A stretch of 64,000 nucleotides of DNA, from positions 364,342 to 428,341 of the forward strand of contig NZ_MRST01000026.1 in NCBI RefSeq assembly GCF_001902145.1, written 5' to 3'. Made by a program: the position numbers and the translations under genes. The notes under the pieces are model-generated. The model searched no databases. It had not been told where the DNA came from and saw nothing but the letters and a program-made list of their open reading frames with translations. This stretch comes from Pseudomonas fluorescens (lineage in GTDB: Bacteria > Pseudomonadota > Gammaproteobacteria > Pseudomonadales > Pseudomonadaceae). This document shows, piece by piece, positions 16,042 through 25,945 of the stretch (the first letter of the stretch is position 1; each line of letters starts with the position of its first letter).

Positions 16042-16059
16042 CGAGTGTTCCTGTGAGGG

Positions 16060-17073
<1,014 letters not shown>

Positions 17074-17281
17074 GACAGACTCCTGAGCCCGTATTTACGG
17101 GCGAGCGTTGCAGTTATAAGCGGCCATTATGACGAATGAATGACAGTTGTGCTTATCGACGCGACCTGTAGTCCCATTCGTCATTTGCGTAGGAATTGTT
17201 CACTTCGTGACACATCTCGATACTTTCATGAATCTTCGTGAAGGCGTAGGCTGCGCGTTCATTTCGCCAGCACCCTAGACC

Positions 17282-17917
17282 ATGCTTCAACAATTTCTGC
17301 ATGACTTCGGCTACTTTGCCCTCTTTCTCGGCACGTTCTTCGAAGGCGAGACCATCCTTGTACTCGCAGGCTTCCTGGCGTTTCGTGGCTACATGGATAT
17401 CAACCTGGTGGTGGTCGTTGCCTTTTTTGGCAGCTACGCCGGCGACCAGCTCTGGTACTACATGGGGCGCAAGCACGGCCGCAAGTTGCTGGCGCGCAAG
17501 CCACGCTGGCAATTGATGGGCGACAAGGCACTGGAACATATCCGCAAGCATCCGGATATCTGGGTATTGAGTTTCCGCTTCGTCTACGGCTTGCGCACGG
17601 TGATGCCCGTGGCGATTGGCCTGTCCGGCTACCCACCGTTGCGCTACCTGGTCCTCAACGGTATTGGCGCGGCGATCTGGGCCGCGGCACTGGGGGCGGC
17701 GGCCTACCACTTTGGCGCGGTGCTTGAAGGGATGCTCGGCAGCGTCAAGAAATACGAGTTGTGGGTATTGGGCGCCTTGCTGGTGCTGGGCTTTGGCCTG
17801 TGGCTGCGCCGTCGCTTCAAGAATGCCCGCATCGCCCGCCAAGCCTGTGCCGAGGCCAAGGCTCGGCTGGCTAACGAGCCGGCCCCGGTCGAAACGACTA
17901 AGACGCCAACCGAGTAA
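17282..17917 (+). CDS. DedA family inner-membrane protein
   Basis: This 211-residue polytopic protein of the DedA/SNARE-associated family is implicated in lipid carrier flipping and membrane homeostasis. Family motifs are FFEGETILVLAGFLAFRG near the N-terminus, GSYAGDQLWYYMGRKHGRKL, and FVYGLRTVMPVAIGLSGYPP, which has the conserved Arg, Gly and Pro of the re-entrant loop. The C-terminus is a charged cytoplasmic tail ending TKTPTE. No good Shine-Dalgarno sequence precedes the ATG. The last 20 bases overlap the convergent oxygenase gene. Which of several DedA paralogues it corresponds to cannot be decided here. Confidence 0.9.
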   Translation: MLQQFLHDFGYFALFLGTFFEGETILVLAGFLAFRGYMDINLVVVVAFFGSYAGDQLWYYMGRKHGRKLLARKPRWQLMGDKALEHIRKHPDIWVLSFRFVYGLRTVMPVAIGLSGYPPLRYLVLNGIGAAIWAAALGAAAYHFGAVLEGMLGSVKKYELWVLGALLVLGFGLWLRRRFKNARIARQACAEAKARLANEPAPVETTKTPTE

Positions 17918-19133
17918 GCCGGCTTCTGCAACAGTAGAGGCCGATGATGCTGAGCAGGCTGTAGCTCGCCAGGCCCAGCCAGCCCAGGTTGCTGGCGGGC
18001 CACAACCCCACCAGCGGCGCCAGCCATACCAAGGGAACATTCAGCGCCAGGCGCGCCAGCTCGGCCTTCAGTGCCCATGGGCGATTCTCCAGCGCCACCC
18101 CCAGGGTAAACAACCCCAGCGCCATCGTGCCCCAGCCAAGGACCAGCGCCGTGGCGGGCAAGCCCTCACCGAAATTCATCAGATAGCTGCCAAACCCTAC
18201 ATAAGCCGCAAACTGCAAGGCGATGTAGACCTGTTGGCGCACATCCAGCGGCACCTCGAATTTGCGGAACTGCCTCAGGTCCGGCTTGGCCATCGGGTAC
18301 TGGGCCTTGACGTCTGCCGGGCGCCAGCCGGTGCGCATGAACCAGATACGCAGCTTGTCCCACCAACGCTCAGTACGCCGGGCGTCACTCCAGAGTTGCG
18401 CATAAAACTGCAGGTTGGCCCACAGCGGGTTCCAGCTGGCCAGGGGTGTGGTCACGCCGAAAATCACCGGTTCGTTATCGTCTTCCTCCTGGAAGGTGCC
18501 GAACAGTCGGTCCCAAATAATGAACACCCCGCCGTAGTTGCGATCCATGTAGAGAGCGTTCTGTGCATGGTGGGCCCGATGATTGGACGGTGTGACGAAA
18601 AACCATTCGAACCAGCCGAGCTTGGGAACATGGCGTGTATGGACCCAGAATTGATACAGCAGGTTGAGCGACGCCACGCTGATAAACACCACCAGTGGCA
18701 CGCCGGCCACCGCCAGCGGCAGGTAGAAGATCCAACTCAGCAGGAAGCCCGTACTGGTCTGGCGCAAGGCGGTGCTGAGGTTGTAGTCCTCGCTCTGGTG
18801 ATGCACCGAATGCGCGGCCCACAGGATGTTGCGCTCATGACCCATGCGGTGCAGCCAGTAGTAGCAGAAGTCATAGAACACAAAGGCAAACACCCAGGTC
18901 CAGGCACTCTGGGCCGGCAATTCGAACAGCGCCAGGTGCTCGAGGGCGAACGCGTAGGTCAGCAGGCCCACGCCCTTGGTAAGCAAGCCGGTGGTGGTGG
19001 ACAGCACTCCGGTGCTGAGGCTGTTGATGGCATCCGCCACTCGGTAGTTGCGCACGCCACGCCAACGGTCGGCCAGCAACTCCACCACGATCAGGGCAAT
19101 AAAAAACGGTACTGCGTAAGGCACAAAGTCCAT
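17898..19133 (-). CDS. Sterol desaturase / fatty acid hydroxylase family protein
   Basis: This 411-residue integral-membrane di-iron oxygenase has the conserved histidine clusters HRMGH, HSVHH (in WAAHSVHHQSEDYN) and HRAHH (in SNHRAHHAQNALYMDRNYGG). Several hydrophobic segments flank the catalytic part and continue through a long C-terminal membrane region. Bacterial members resemble alkylglycerol monooxygenase and act on lipid substrates; the true substrate is unknown. The gene is read toward DedA, and the two stop ends overlap by 20 bases. It is divergent from elbB. Confidence 0.88.
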   Translation of the reverse strand: MDFVPYAVPFFIALIVVELLADRWRGVRNYRVADAINSLSTGVLSTTTGLLTKGVGLLTYAFALEHLALFELPAQSAWTWVFAFVFYDFCYYWLHRMGHERNILWAAHSVHHQSEDYNLSTALRQTSTGFLLSWIFYLPLAVAGVPLVVFISVASLNLLYQFWVHTRHVPKLGWFEWFFVTPSNHRAHHAQNALYMDRNYGGVFIIWDRLFGTFQEEDDNEPVIFGVTTPLASWNPLWANLQFYAQLWSDARRTERWWDKLRIWFMRTGWRPADVKAQYPMAKPDLRQFRKFEVPLDVRQQVYIALQFAAYVGFGSYLMNFGEGLPATALVLGWGTMALGLFTLGVALENRPWALKAELARLALNVPLVWLAPLVGLWPASNLGWLGLASYSLLSIIGLYCCRSRLTRLAS

Positions 19134-19248
19134 GGGCTAGTCCGGTCTATTTTTGTTACATCAAGATTAGGTGCAGCGACGTGAGATCCCATTGGCAACA
19201 GGTTACAAATTAGTAGACATTTAACGCCATGAATCAGGAGAAATGCCC

Positions 19249-19914
19249 ATGAGCAAAAAGATTGCAGTGATCCTTTCCGGCTGTGGCGTGTATGACGGCG
19301 CAGAGATCCATGAAAGCGTGATCACCCTGCTGCGCCTGGACCAGCGCGGCGCTCAAGTGGAATGCTTTGCACCCGACGTTGCGCAGTTGCACGTGATCAA
19401 CCACCTAACGGGTGAAGAAATGCCCGAATCGCGCAACGTGCTGGTGGAATCCGCGCGCATCGCCCGCGGTGCAGTAAAGGATATTGGCCAAGCCAACGCC
19501 GCAGACTTTGACGCGCTGATCGTGCCCGGCGGTTTTGGCGCGGCAAAGAACCTGTCGAACTTTGCCGTGGAAGGCGCCGGCTGCATCATCAACCCCCAGG
19601 TGCTGGCACTGGCTGAAGCCTTTGCCGAGGCGGGCAAGCCGGTGGGGTTGATCTGCATCTCGCCGGCCCTGGCCGCCAAGATCTATGGCCCTGGCGTGAC
19701 CTGCACCATCGGCAACGATGCCAGCACCGCCGCAGCCTTGGACAAGATGGGCGCCACCCACGTCGAATGCACCGTGGAGGACATCGTCGAGGACCAGGCG
19801 CGCAAGCTGGTGAGTACACCGGCCTATATGCTGGGCAAGAACATCAGCGAGGTGGCGTCAGGCATCAACAAGCTGGTGGATCGGGTATTGGAATTGACCC
19901 ACGAGAACGACTGA
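19249..19914 (+). CDS. elbB: ElbB-type glyoxalase / isoprenoid biosynthesis protein
   Basis: This is a 221-residue DJ-1/PfpI-like protein. E. coli ElbB has glyoxalase activity and was linked to isoprenoid accumulation. Motifs are MSKKIAVILSGCGVYDGAEI, DALIVPGGFGAAKNL and the nucleophile elbow GLICISPALAAKI with its Cys. The start at 19249 is used rather than the ATG 6 bases earlier because GGAG at 19237-19240 then has proper spacing. It is a monocistronic gene followed by a REPIN and the convergent yaiI gene. Confidence 0.93.
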   Translation: MSKKIAVILSGCGVYDGAEIHESVITLLRLDQRGAQVECFAPDVAQLHVINHLTGEEMPESRNVLVESARIARGAVKDIGQANAADFDALIVPGGFGAAKNLSNFAVEGAGCIINPQVLALAEAFAEAGKPVGLICISPALAAKIYGPGVTCTIGNDASTAAALDKMGATHVECTVEDIVEDQARKLVSTPAYMLGKNISEVASGINKLVDRVLELTHEND

Positions 19915-19927
19915 TGGGGGATGCACC

Positions 19928-20060
19928 TGTGGCGAGGGAGCTTGCTCCCGCTGGGTGGCGAAGCCGCCCCATCTAAGCTGACGCGGTGATTCAGATAAAA
20001 CACTGACGACGGCTTTGGGGCTGCTACGCAGCCCAGCGGGAGCAAGCTCCCTCGCCACAG
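19928..20060. repeat. REPIN, long-loop subtype, between elbB and yaiI
   Basis: TGTGGCGAGGGAGCTTGCTC and its inverted copy lie 133 bases apart end to end, enclosing the smaller pairs GGGTGGCGAAGCCGCCCC and GGGGCTGCTACGCAGCCC. The stem sequence differs from the other REPINs in the window (GAGGGAGC rather than GGAGCGGG or GGAGCGAG). It separates two convergent genes. Confidence 0.85.
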
Positions 20061-20061
20061 G

Positions 20062-20517
20062 TCAGGCTGGCTTCATCAAGCGGGTGAGGATGCGGTCCAG
20101 CGCATTGGCAAACGCCTGCTTGTCCTTTTCGCTGTGGGGCGGCGGGCCGCCGCCCATCTGGCCTTGCTCGCGCAGGTCGGTAAACAGGTTACGCACCGCC
20201 AACCGCTCGCTCATGTTCGCCGGGCTGAACTCCTTGCCACGCGGGTCAAGGGCCGTCACGCCCTTCTTCACCAGGCGGTCGGCCAAGGGCACGTCGCTGC
20301 AAATCACCAGTTCGCCGGGCACGGCGTGCTCCACCAGGTAATCATCGGCGGCATCCGGCCCGCTGGGTACAACGATCAACTTCACACAGGCAAAGCTGGG
20401 CTTGATCTGGCTTTGCCCTGCCACCAGCACCACCTCAAACTGGCGCTTGAGGGCGAACTTCAGCACTTGGTCCTTGGCCGCCCTGGGGCAGGCGTCGGCG
20501 TCGATCCACACGCGCAT
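20062..20517 (-). CDS. YaiI/YqxD family protein (UPF0178)
   Basis: This 151-residue cytoplasmic protein of the YaiI family begins MRVWIDADACPRAAKDQVLK, with the acidic cluster DADACP typical of PIN-like folds, then VPSGPDAADDYLVEHA, LVICSDVPLADRLVKKG and MGGGPPPHSEKDKQAFANALD near the end. The DxD pattern suggests a metal-dependent nuclease-like fold, but no activity is established that I know of. It starts one base after the FTR1 permease stop, so the two are probably cotranscribed. Confidence 0.93.
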   Translation of the reverse strand: MRVWIDADACPRAAKDQVLKFALKRQFEVVLVAGQSQIKPSFACVKLIVVPSGPDAADDYLVEHAVPGELVICSDVPLADRLVKKGVTALDPRGKEFSPANMSERLAVRNLFTDLREQGQMGGGPPPHSEKDKQAFANALDRILTRLMKPA

Positions 20518-20518
20518 G

Positions 20519-22414
20519 CTACGCCGCCACCCGGCGCTTTTCGGTCAGGCGGCTACGGCCATACAACACCACAATCGCCAGGATCGCCACGGCCTGTGCC
20601 CCCAACGAGTACGCATCGGCGTGAATGCCCAGCCAATCGAAGTCAAAGAACGCCACCGGGCGCGTGCCGAAGATGCCCGCTTCCTGCAAGGCTTTCACAC
20701 CGTGCCCGGCGAACACCACCGACAGCGCGCATAGCAACGCGGCGTTGATGCCGAAGAACAGCGCCAGGGGCAACTTCGCCGAACCACGCAAGATCACCCA
20801 GGCCAGGCCCACCAACAGCACCAGCGCCGTGGCACCACCGGCCAGCACCGCGTTGTGCCCGGCAGGGCCGGCCTGCAGCCACAGGGTTTCGTAGAACAGG
20901 ATCACTTCGAATAGCTCGCGATACACCGAGAAGAACGCCAGCACGGCAAACCCGAAACGCCCACCGCCGCCCACCAGGCTGCTCTTGATGTAGTCCTGCC
21001 AGGCCGCCGCGTGACGCCGGTCGTGCATCCACACGCCGAGCCACAGCACCATCACACTGGCAAACAACGCCGTGCAGCCTTCAAGCAACTCACGCTGGGC
21101 ACCGCTGACGTCAATGACATAGGCCGCCAAGGCCCAGGTACCCAAGCCTGCCAACAGCGCCAGGCCCCAGCCGACGTTGACGCTGCGCACCGCCGATTGC
21201 TGGCCGGTGTTACGCAGGAAGGCGAGGATCGCTGCCAGCACCAGAATCGCTTCCAGGCCTTCACGCAGCAGGATCAGCAAGCCGGAGATATAGCTCAACG
21301 ACCAGCTCAGGCCATCGCCGCCCAGCAAACCGGCCGACTCAGCGAGTTTGCCTTTGGCCGCGTCCAAGCGCTGCTGCACCTGCTCGATAGGCAAGCCGTC
21401 CTGCAACGATTGCCGATAGGCCATCAGGGCCTTCTCGGTGTCTTTGCGCACATTGGCATCGACGTTATCCAGGGAGCTTTCCACCAGTTCGAAGCCTTCC
21501 AAGTAGGCAGCGACGGACAGATCGTAGGCCTGCTCGTGGTCGCCGTTGCGGAAGGCCGCGAGGCTCTTGTCCAGGGTGGCGGCGGTGTAGTCGAGCAACT
21601 GCGCGGGGCCACGCTGAACCTGCGGCGGCTGCGCACGTTGGGCGCGGAACGTCGCCGCAGCGCCAGGGCCGTCAGCGGCGAGTACTTCATTGGGGGTCTG
21701 GCGGGCCAGGTCGGCACGGTTGAACGTCTGCTCGCCTTTGGCAGCGGCCGGGTCGGCCGTGAAGCCGGCGATATAGGTTGCCAGGTCCCAGCGCTGGCGG
21801 TCGTCCAGTTGGTCAGCGAACGACGGCATGTCGGTGCCTTCGACGCCCAGGCCGAGGGTGTTGTAGATCGCGTAGAGGCTCAGGCGATCCAGGCGCGTGG
21901 CATCACGCAGGTTAGCCGGCGGTGGGGTCATGCCCACGCTTGCCGGGCCATCGCCGGCGCCCGCTGTGCCGTGGCACACCGAACAATGCTGGGCGTAGAG
22001 CGGCGTGCCTCGGGTGGGGTCCGGCGTGATGGCCGGGGCCTGGCTCACTTCATACGCCACGGCCAGCTTGGCGCCCAATTGACGGGCCTGGCGGGCAACG
22101 CTCGCACCGTCCTGGTGGGCAGTGACCGCGGCCAGCAGCTCATCAACGCCCTTTACCAGCTCGGCGCGCTCATGCTTGTCTGGCAAATCCGCCACCAGCC
22201 CCTGCAATACCCCGAGAAACTCGACTTGTTCGCGGTATTCCGAATCATCCACCACCTTGCCCGCTTCCACCGTCGGCGGGTAGTCGGCGCCAATGTAGTC
22301 GAGCAAATGCAGGGCTTGTGGCGCGCCCTCGGCGGTCGCGGCCGACAGATTGAAGCTGCACGACAGCAATGCCGGCAAGAGCAGCCAGGCGAGAAAGCGG
22401 AAAGGGGCGGTCAT
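20519..22414 (-). CDS. Cytochrome c-FTR1 family iron permease
   Basis: This 631-residue fusion has a signal peptide (to about 26), a periplasmic region with a haem c site CSVCH (about 144-148) and axial-ligand region GTDMPSF, a helical linker, then a C-terminal FTR1 iron permease with RExxE motifs REGLE (about 384), RELLE (441) and RELFE (499). FTR1 proteins import ferric iron together with an oxidising partner; the fused cytochrome may supply electron transfer during ferrous oxidation or uptake. No clear Fur box was found upstream. It is followed immediately by yaiI. Confidence 0.92.
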   Translation of the reverse strand: MTAPFRFLAWLLLPALLSCSFNLSAATAEGAPQALHLLDYIGADYPPTVEAGKVVDDSEYREQVEFLGVLQGLVADLPDKHERAELVKGVDELLAAVTAHQDGASVARQARQLGAKLAVAYEVSQAPAITPDPTRGTPLYAQHCSVCHGTAGAGDGPASVGMTPPPANLRDATRLDRLSLYAIYNTLGLGVEGTDMPSFADQLDDRQRWDLATYIAGFTADPAAAKGEQTFNRADLARQTPNEVLAADGPGAAATFRAQRAQPPQVQRGPAQLLDYTAATLDKSLAAFRNGDHEQAYDLSVAAYLEGFELVESSLDNVDANVRKDTEKALMAYRQSLQDGLPIEQVQQRLDAAKGKLAESAGLLGGDGLSWSLSYISGLLILLREGLEAILVLAAILAFLRNTGQQSAVRSVNVGWGLALLAGLGTWALAAYVIDVSGAQRELLEGCTALFASVMVLWLGVWMHDRRHAAAWQDYIKSSLVGGGGRFGFAVLAFFSVYRELFEVILFYETLWLQAGPAGHNAVLAGGATALVLLVGLAWVILRGSAKLPLALFFGINAALLCALSVVFAGHGVKALQEAGIFGTRPVAFFDFDWLGIHADAYSLGAQAVAILAIVVLYGRSRLTEKRRVAA

Positions 22415-22506
22415 GAATGAATCTCAAGTGGAAATACGAAGTAACACTATTGTTGAGCTTAAAGAGCTTGGACTCAAGGTGTTATTTAATATCGCCACAA
22501 AACCAA

Positions 22507-22595
22507 TGTGGGAGGTGGCTTGCCGCCGATAGCGGTGGTTCAGCTAGAAATTAGCTGACTGTCACCCTGCTATCGGGGGCAAGCCCCCTCCCACA
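22507..22595. repeat. REPIN between the LysE 3' end and the FTR1 5' end
   Basis: TGTGGGAGGTGGCTTGCCGC and the inverted GGGGGCAAGCCCCCTCCCACA bound an 89-base element. The two arms are not perfectly matched (GGTGGC against GGGGGC), suggesting some decay. Confidence 0.83.
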
Positions 22596-22615
22596 TTTTG
22601 ATCCGGCTTGTTCAG

Positions 22616-23248
22616 TTACGCCGTGGCGCGATGCAGGCTCGCCAGGAAACCGGCAGCGCCGACAAACAAGCCAGCAAAGGTGCGGTTTACACGTTTTTGT
22701 TGTTTAGGCGTACGCAACAGGCGCAAGACTTTCGACGCCAACCCTGTGTAGCCCGCCATCACGATCATATCGACGCTGATCATGGTCGCACCGAGGATCA
22801 GGTACTGGATCAACAACGGCGCCTGCGGGTTCACGAACTGCGGCAGCACCGCCAGCATGAACACCAACGCCTTGGGGTTGCTGGCGTTGACCAAGAAGCC
22901 GCGGAACATCATCGCCATCGGTTTGCCGATCGGACGTACGGCGGCGTCATCGGTCATGTCCATGGGCAAAGCGCGCCATTGCTTGACGGCCAGGTACACG
23001 AGGTAGGCCACGCCGAACCATTTGATCGCATAGAACGCTGTAGACGAGGCCGCCAGAATGGCCCCCAAACCACCGGCGACCACAGCAATCTGCATCGCCA
23101 AACCCAGTTGCAGGCCGATGGCGTTCCAGTAGCCACGCACAAAACCGTACTGCAGGCCGCTGGACATCGAGGCGATGGCACCGGCGCCAGGGGAAAGGGA
23201 GATGATCCAACTGGCCAGGAAAAAGGCCAGCCATGTGTCGAGAGCCAT
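22616..23248 (-). CDS. LysE family amino acid exporter
   Basis: This 210-residue, six-segment inner-membrane exporter starts MALDTWLAFFLASWIISLSP, with the family motif SPGAGAIASMSSGLQYG right after. GFLVNASNPKALVFMLAVLP corresponds to the conserved NPK segment. The ATG at 23248 has GAGG 8 bases upstream, better than one 15 bases earlier. RhtB/LysE proteins export basic amino acids, homoserine, threonine or leucine; which is not predictable. It stands alone between two REPINs. Confidence 0.92.
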   Translation of the reverse strand: MALDTWLAFFLASWIISLSPGAGAIASMSSGLQYGFVRGYWNAIGLQLGLAMQIAVVAGGLGAILAASSTAFYAIKWFGVAYLVYLAVKQWRALPMDMTDDAAVRPIGKPMAMMFRGFLVNASNPKALVFMLAVLPQFVNPQAPLLIQYLILGATMISVDMIVMAGYTGLASKVLRLLRTPKQQKRVNRTFAGLFVGAAGFLASLHRATA

Positions 23249-23322
23249 TTGCACACCTCGCAAGGGAGTTAGCGGTTGTGCCTTAAGCTAACTCCAGCGA
23301 CCAAAGGCTGGCTATAGATTTC

Positions 23323-23424
23323 TGTAGGAGCGAGCTTGCTCGCGAAAAATGCACAGGCGATGCGGGCTGACTGCAAGCGCTGCGTTATCGTTGACGGTCT
23401 TCGCGAGCAAGCTCGCTCCTACAG
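23323..23424. repeat. REPIN that supplies the stop codon of the mscS-like gene
   Basis: TGTAGGAGCGAGCTTGCTCG and its inverted copy (CGAGCAAGCTCGCTCCTACA) enclose a 102-base element. The right arm includes bases 23419-23421, the stop codon of the leftward mechanosensitive channel gene. Confidence 0.88.
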
Positions 23425-23985
23425 GATATTGGTGCCAGACCCGGGCCAACGGCGGACCGAACGCTGGAAGAACAAACTATTGGGCACCTGCACCATCGCG
23501 CTGTTGGTCCCGGCTTCCTCGACTTCGATCAGCGTGGTGTAGAGCAAGTTGATCGCCACGACCCGGCCCTTCACGCCCGGCTTGTCGACGGTGTCCACCA
23601 ACTCGACGATATCACCCAGGCGAAACGGCCCGACGGTAAAGATCAGGATCGCGCACAGCAGGTTGGACAGCACCGACCACATGGCGAAGAACGCCACGGC
23701 TGCTACCGCGACAAAGCCCGACAGGGCCGTCCACAGCACCGTGGCGGACACACCCAGGCGGCCCAGCACAAGTATCAGCGCACTGCCCATGATCAGCCAG
23801 CGCAAGCCGCCGCGCAGGGGCATCAGCAATTGCGGGGGGAACGGGTAGCGCTCACCCAGGCGGGTCAGGCCTTTGGCGACGAAGCGCTGGGCCAGGTAGC
23901 CGGCCAGCAGGATCAGCAGGATTTGCACGCCGATCCAAATGAGCTCGATCAATTGCACCGATAATGGCAGTTGCAAAGCTTCCAT
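23419..23985 (-). CDS. Small-conductance mechanosensitive channel family protein
   Basis: This 188-residue MscS-family membrane protein has two or three N-terminal hydrophobic helices, the pore-lining TM3 region ALSGFVAVAAVAFFAMWSVL and the beta domain FRLGDIVELVDTVDKPGVKG with the LYTTLIEVEEAGT segment. It is at the short end of the family and lacks the long C-terminal alpha/beta domain of E. coli MscS. The last codons (TNIL) and the TAG stop are formed by a REP sequence, so the original C-terminus may have been longer. Its start overlaps the ABC-F stop by one base (TGATG), implying coupling. Confidence 0.88.
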   Translation of the reverse strand: MEALQLPLSVQLIELIWIGVQILLILLAGYLAQRFVAKGLTRLGERYPFPPQLLMPLRGGLRWLIMGSALILVLGRLGVSATVLWTALSGFVAVAAVAFFAMWSVLSNLLCAILIFTVGPFRLGDIVELVDTVDKPGVKGRVVAINLLYTTLIEVEEAGTNSAMVQVPNSLFFQRSVRRWPGSGTNIL

Positions 23986-25895
23986 CAGGACAGCGCCTCC
24001 AGCTCCGCTTGCAGGGTTTCGAGCAGTTCGAGGGCCTCCATCCAGGTTTCCTCCAATTGCCCCTCGCGCACCTTGAGCTTGGCCTGTTCGGCCAGCAGGT
24101 CACGCAGCTCGTCCTTGCGCGCCGCCTCGTACACGGCGCTGTCGCCCAGGCTGGCTTCGATCTTGGCCAGGCGCTCATGCACCTTGCCCAGTTCGGCTTC
24201 CAGCTTGTCGGCCTCACGCTTGTGCGGCGCCAACTGCTGGCGCAGCGCGGCGGCGGCCTGGCGCTGGGCTTTCTTGTCAGTCTTGTCCGGGTTGACCGGT
24301 GTGTTGCTGGCCGGCGCATTGCGCAGGCGGTATTCCGTCAGCCAGCGCGCGTAGTCGTCCAGGTCGCCGTCGAATTCTTCGACCTTGCCGTCGGCCACCA
24401 GCAGGAAATTGTCGGTGGTGCTCTTGAGCAGGTGACGGTCGTGAGACACCACCAATACCGCACCGCTGAATTCCTGCAGGGCCATGGTCAACGCCAGGCG
24501 CATCTCCAGATCCAGGTGGTTGGTCGGTTCGTCGAGCAGCAGCAGGTTGGGCCGGTCCCAGGCGATCAGGGCCAGGGCCAGTCGGGCTTTTTCGCCACCG
24601 GAGAAATTCAGCACGGGTTCGTCGATACGCGCGCCACGGAAGTCGAAACCGCCAAGGAAGTCGCGCAGGGTCTGCTCGCGCTCGGTCGGTGCCAGGCGTT
24701 GCAGGTGCAACAGCGGGCTTGCCTTGGCGTCCAGCGAGTCCAGTTGGTGCTGGGCGAAGTAACCCACCACCGTGTTCTCGCCACGGGTCAGGCGGCCGGC
24801 CAGCGGCTCAAGCTCACCCGAGAGGTTCTTGATCAGTGTCGACTTACCCGCGCCGTTCGGGCCGAGCAAACCGATGCGTGCACCCGGCGTGAGCTGCAGC
24901 TTGACCTTCTCCAGGATGGTTTTGTCGCCATAGCCAAGGCGCGCGTCCGAGAGGTCCAACAGCGGGCTGGAGATCTTCACCGACTCACGGAAGACAAAGT
25001 CGAACGGCGAATCGACGTGGGCCGCCGACAGCTCTTCCATGCGTTCCAGGGCCTTGATCCGGCTCTGGGCCTGGCGGGCCTTGGTCGCCTGGGCCTTGAA
25101 CCTTGCGATGTAGCTTTCCATGTGCGCACGTTGCGCCTGTTGCTTTTCAAAGGCCTGTTGCTGCTGGGCCAGGCGTTCGGCACGCGCGCGTTCGAATGCG
25201 GTATAGCCGCCACGGTAAAGGGTGATTTTCTTCTGTTCGACATGGGCGATGTTATCGACCACGGCGTCGAGGAAATCCCGGTCGTGGGAAATCAGCAGCA
25301 AGGTGCCCTGGTAACTCTTGAGGAAGTCTTCCAGCCACAGGATCGCATCGAGGTCCAAGTGGTTGGTCGGCTCGTCGAGCAGTAGCAGGTCCGAGGGGCA
25401 CATCAGCGCTTGGGCCAGGTTCAGGCGCATGCGCCAGCCGCCGGAGAAGTCGGCGACCGGACGGTCCATCTGTTCGTTGGTAAACCCAAGGCCGGCGAGC
25501 ATCTTTCGAGCGCGGGCGTCGGCGGTGTAACCGTCGGCGCTGTCCAGCTCCGAGTGCAGGCGCGCCAGGGCGGCACCGTCCTGGGCTTTTTCGGCTTCGG
25601 TCAGGTCGTGTTGCACCTGGCGCAGGCGCAGGTCGCCATCGAGCACGTAGTCGATGGCGATGCGGTCCAGGGTGTCGATCTCCTGGCGCATATGGGCTAT
25701 GCGCCAGTCGGCCGGCAGCAGGCAGTCCCCGGAATCCGGAGTCAGCTCACCCAGCAACAAGGCGAACAACGTGGATTTGCCGGCGCCATTGGCACCAATC
25801 AGGCCGGCTTTGTGACCGGCGTGCAGGGTCAGCTCGGCGTCTTCAAGAAGACGTTGCGGGCCACGCTGTAATGTTAGGCTTTGAAGTCGGATCAT
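23985..25895 (-). CDS. ABC-F family ATPase (YheS type)
   Basis: This 636-residue protein carries two tandem ABC cassettes and no membrane domain. Walker A motifs are GANGAGKST and GPNGAGKST; signatures are FSGGWRMRLNLAQALM and FSGGEKARLALALIAW; Walker B/DEPTNHLDL occurs in both halves. Between them lies the charged P-site tRNA interaction linker (AQRAHMESYIARFKAQATKA). The C-terminal coiled coil after 520 fits YheS. ABC-F proteins act on the ribosomal E site to relieve stalling. The start MIRLQSLTLQRG at 25895 is standard; a much longer reading to 26294 runs through the divergent gene and is rejected. Confidence 0.94.
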   Translation of the reverse strand: MIRLQSLTLQRGPQRLLEDAELTLHAGHKAGLIGANGAGKSTLFALLLGELTPDSGDCLLPADWRIAHMRQEIDTLDRIAIDYVLDGDLRLRQVQHDLTEAEKAQDGAALARLHSELDSADGYTADARARKMLAGLGFTNEQMDRPVADFSGGWRMRLNLAQALMCPSDLLLLDEPTNHLDLDAILWLEDFLKSYQGTLLLISHDRDFLDAVVDNIAHVEQKKITLYRGGYTAFERARAERLAQQQQAFEKQQAQRAHMESYIARFKAQATKARQAQSRIKALERMEELSAAHVDSPFDFVFRESVKISSPLLDLSDARLGYGDKTILEKVKLQLTPGARIGLLGPNGAGKSTLIKNLSGELEPLAGRLTRGENTVVGYFAQHQLDSLDAKASPLLHLQRLAPTEREQTLRDFLGGFDFRGARIDEPVLNFSGGEKARLALALIAWDRPNLLLLDEPTNHLDLEMRLALTMALQEFSGAVLVVSHDRHLLKSTTDNFLLVADGKVEEFDGDLDDYARWLTEYRLRNAPASNTPVNPDKTDKKAQRQAAAALRQQLAPHKREADKLEAELGKVHERLAKIEASLGDSAVYEAARKDELRDLLAEQAKLKVREGQLEETWMEALELLETLQAELEALS

Positions 25896-25945
25896 AATGG
25901 CGGCGGAGTCTACCAGCTTCGTTGGCCGCTGGCTTGGGTGTGAAT

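Noticed and set aside
22415..22506. Fur box upstream of the FTR1 permease
   Set aside because: No sequence there comes close to the 19-base Fur consensus; only AT-rich stretches are present.
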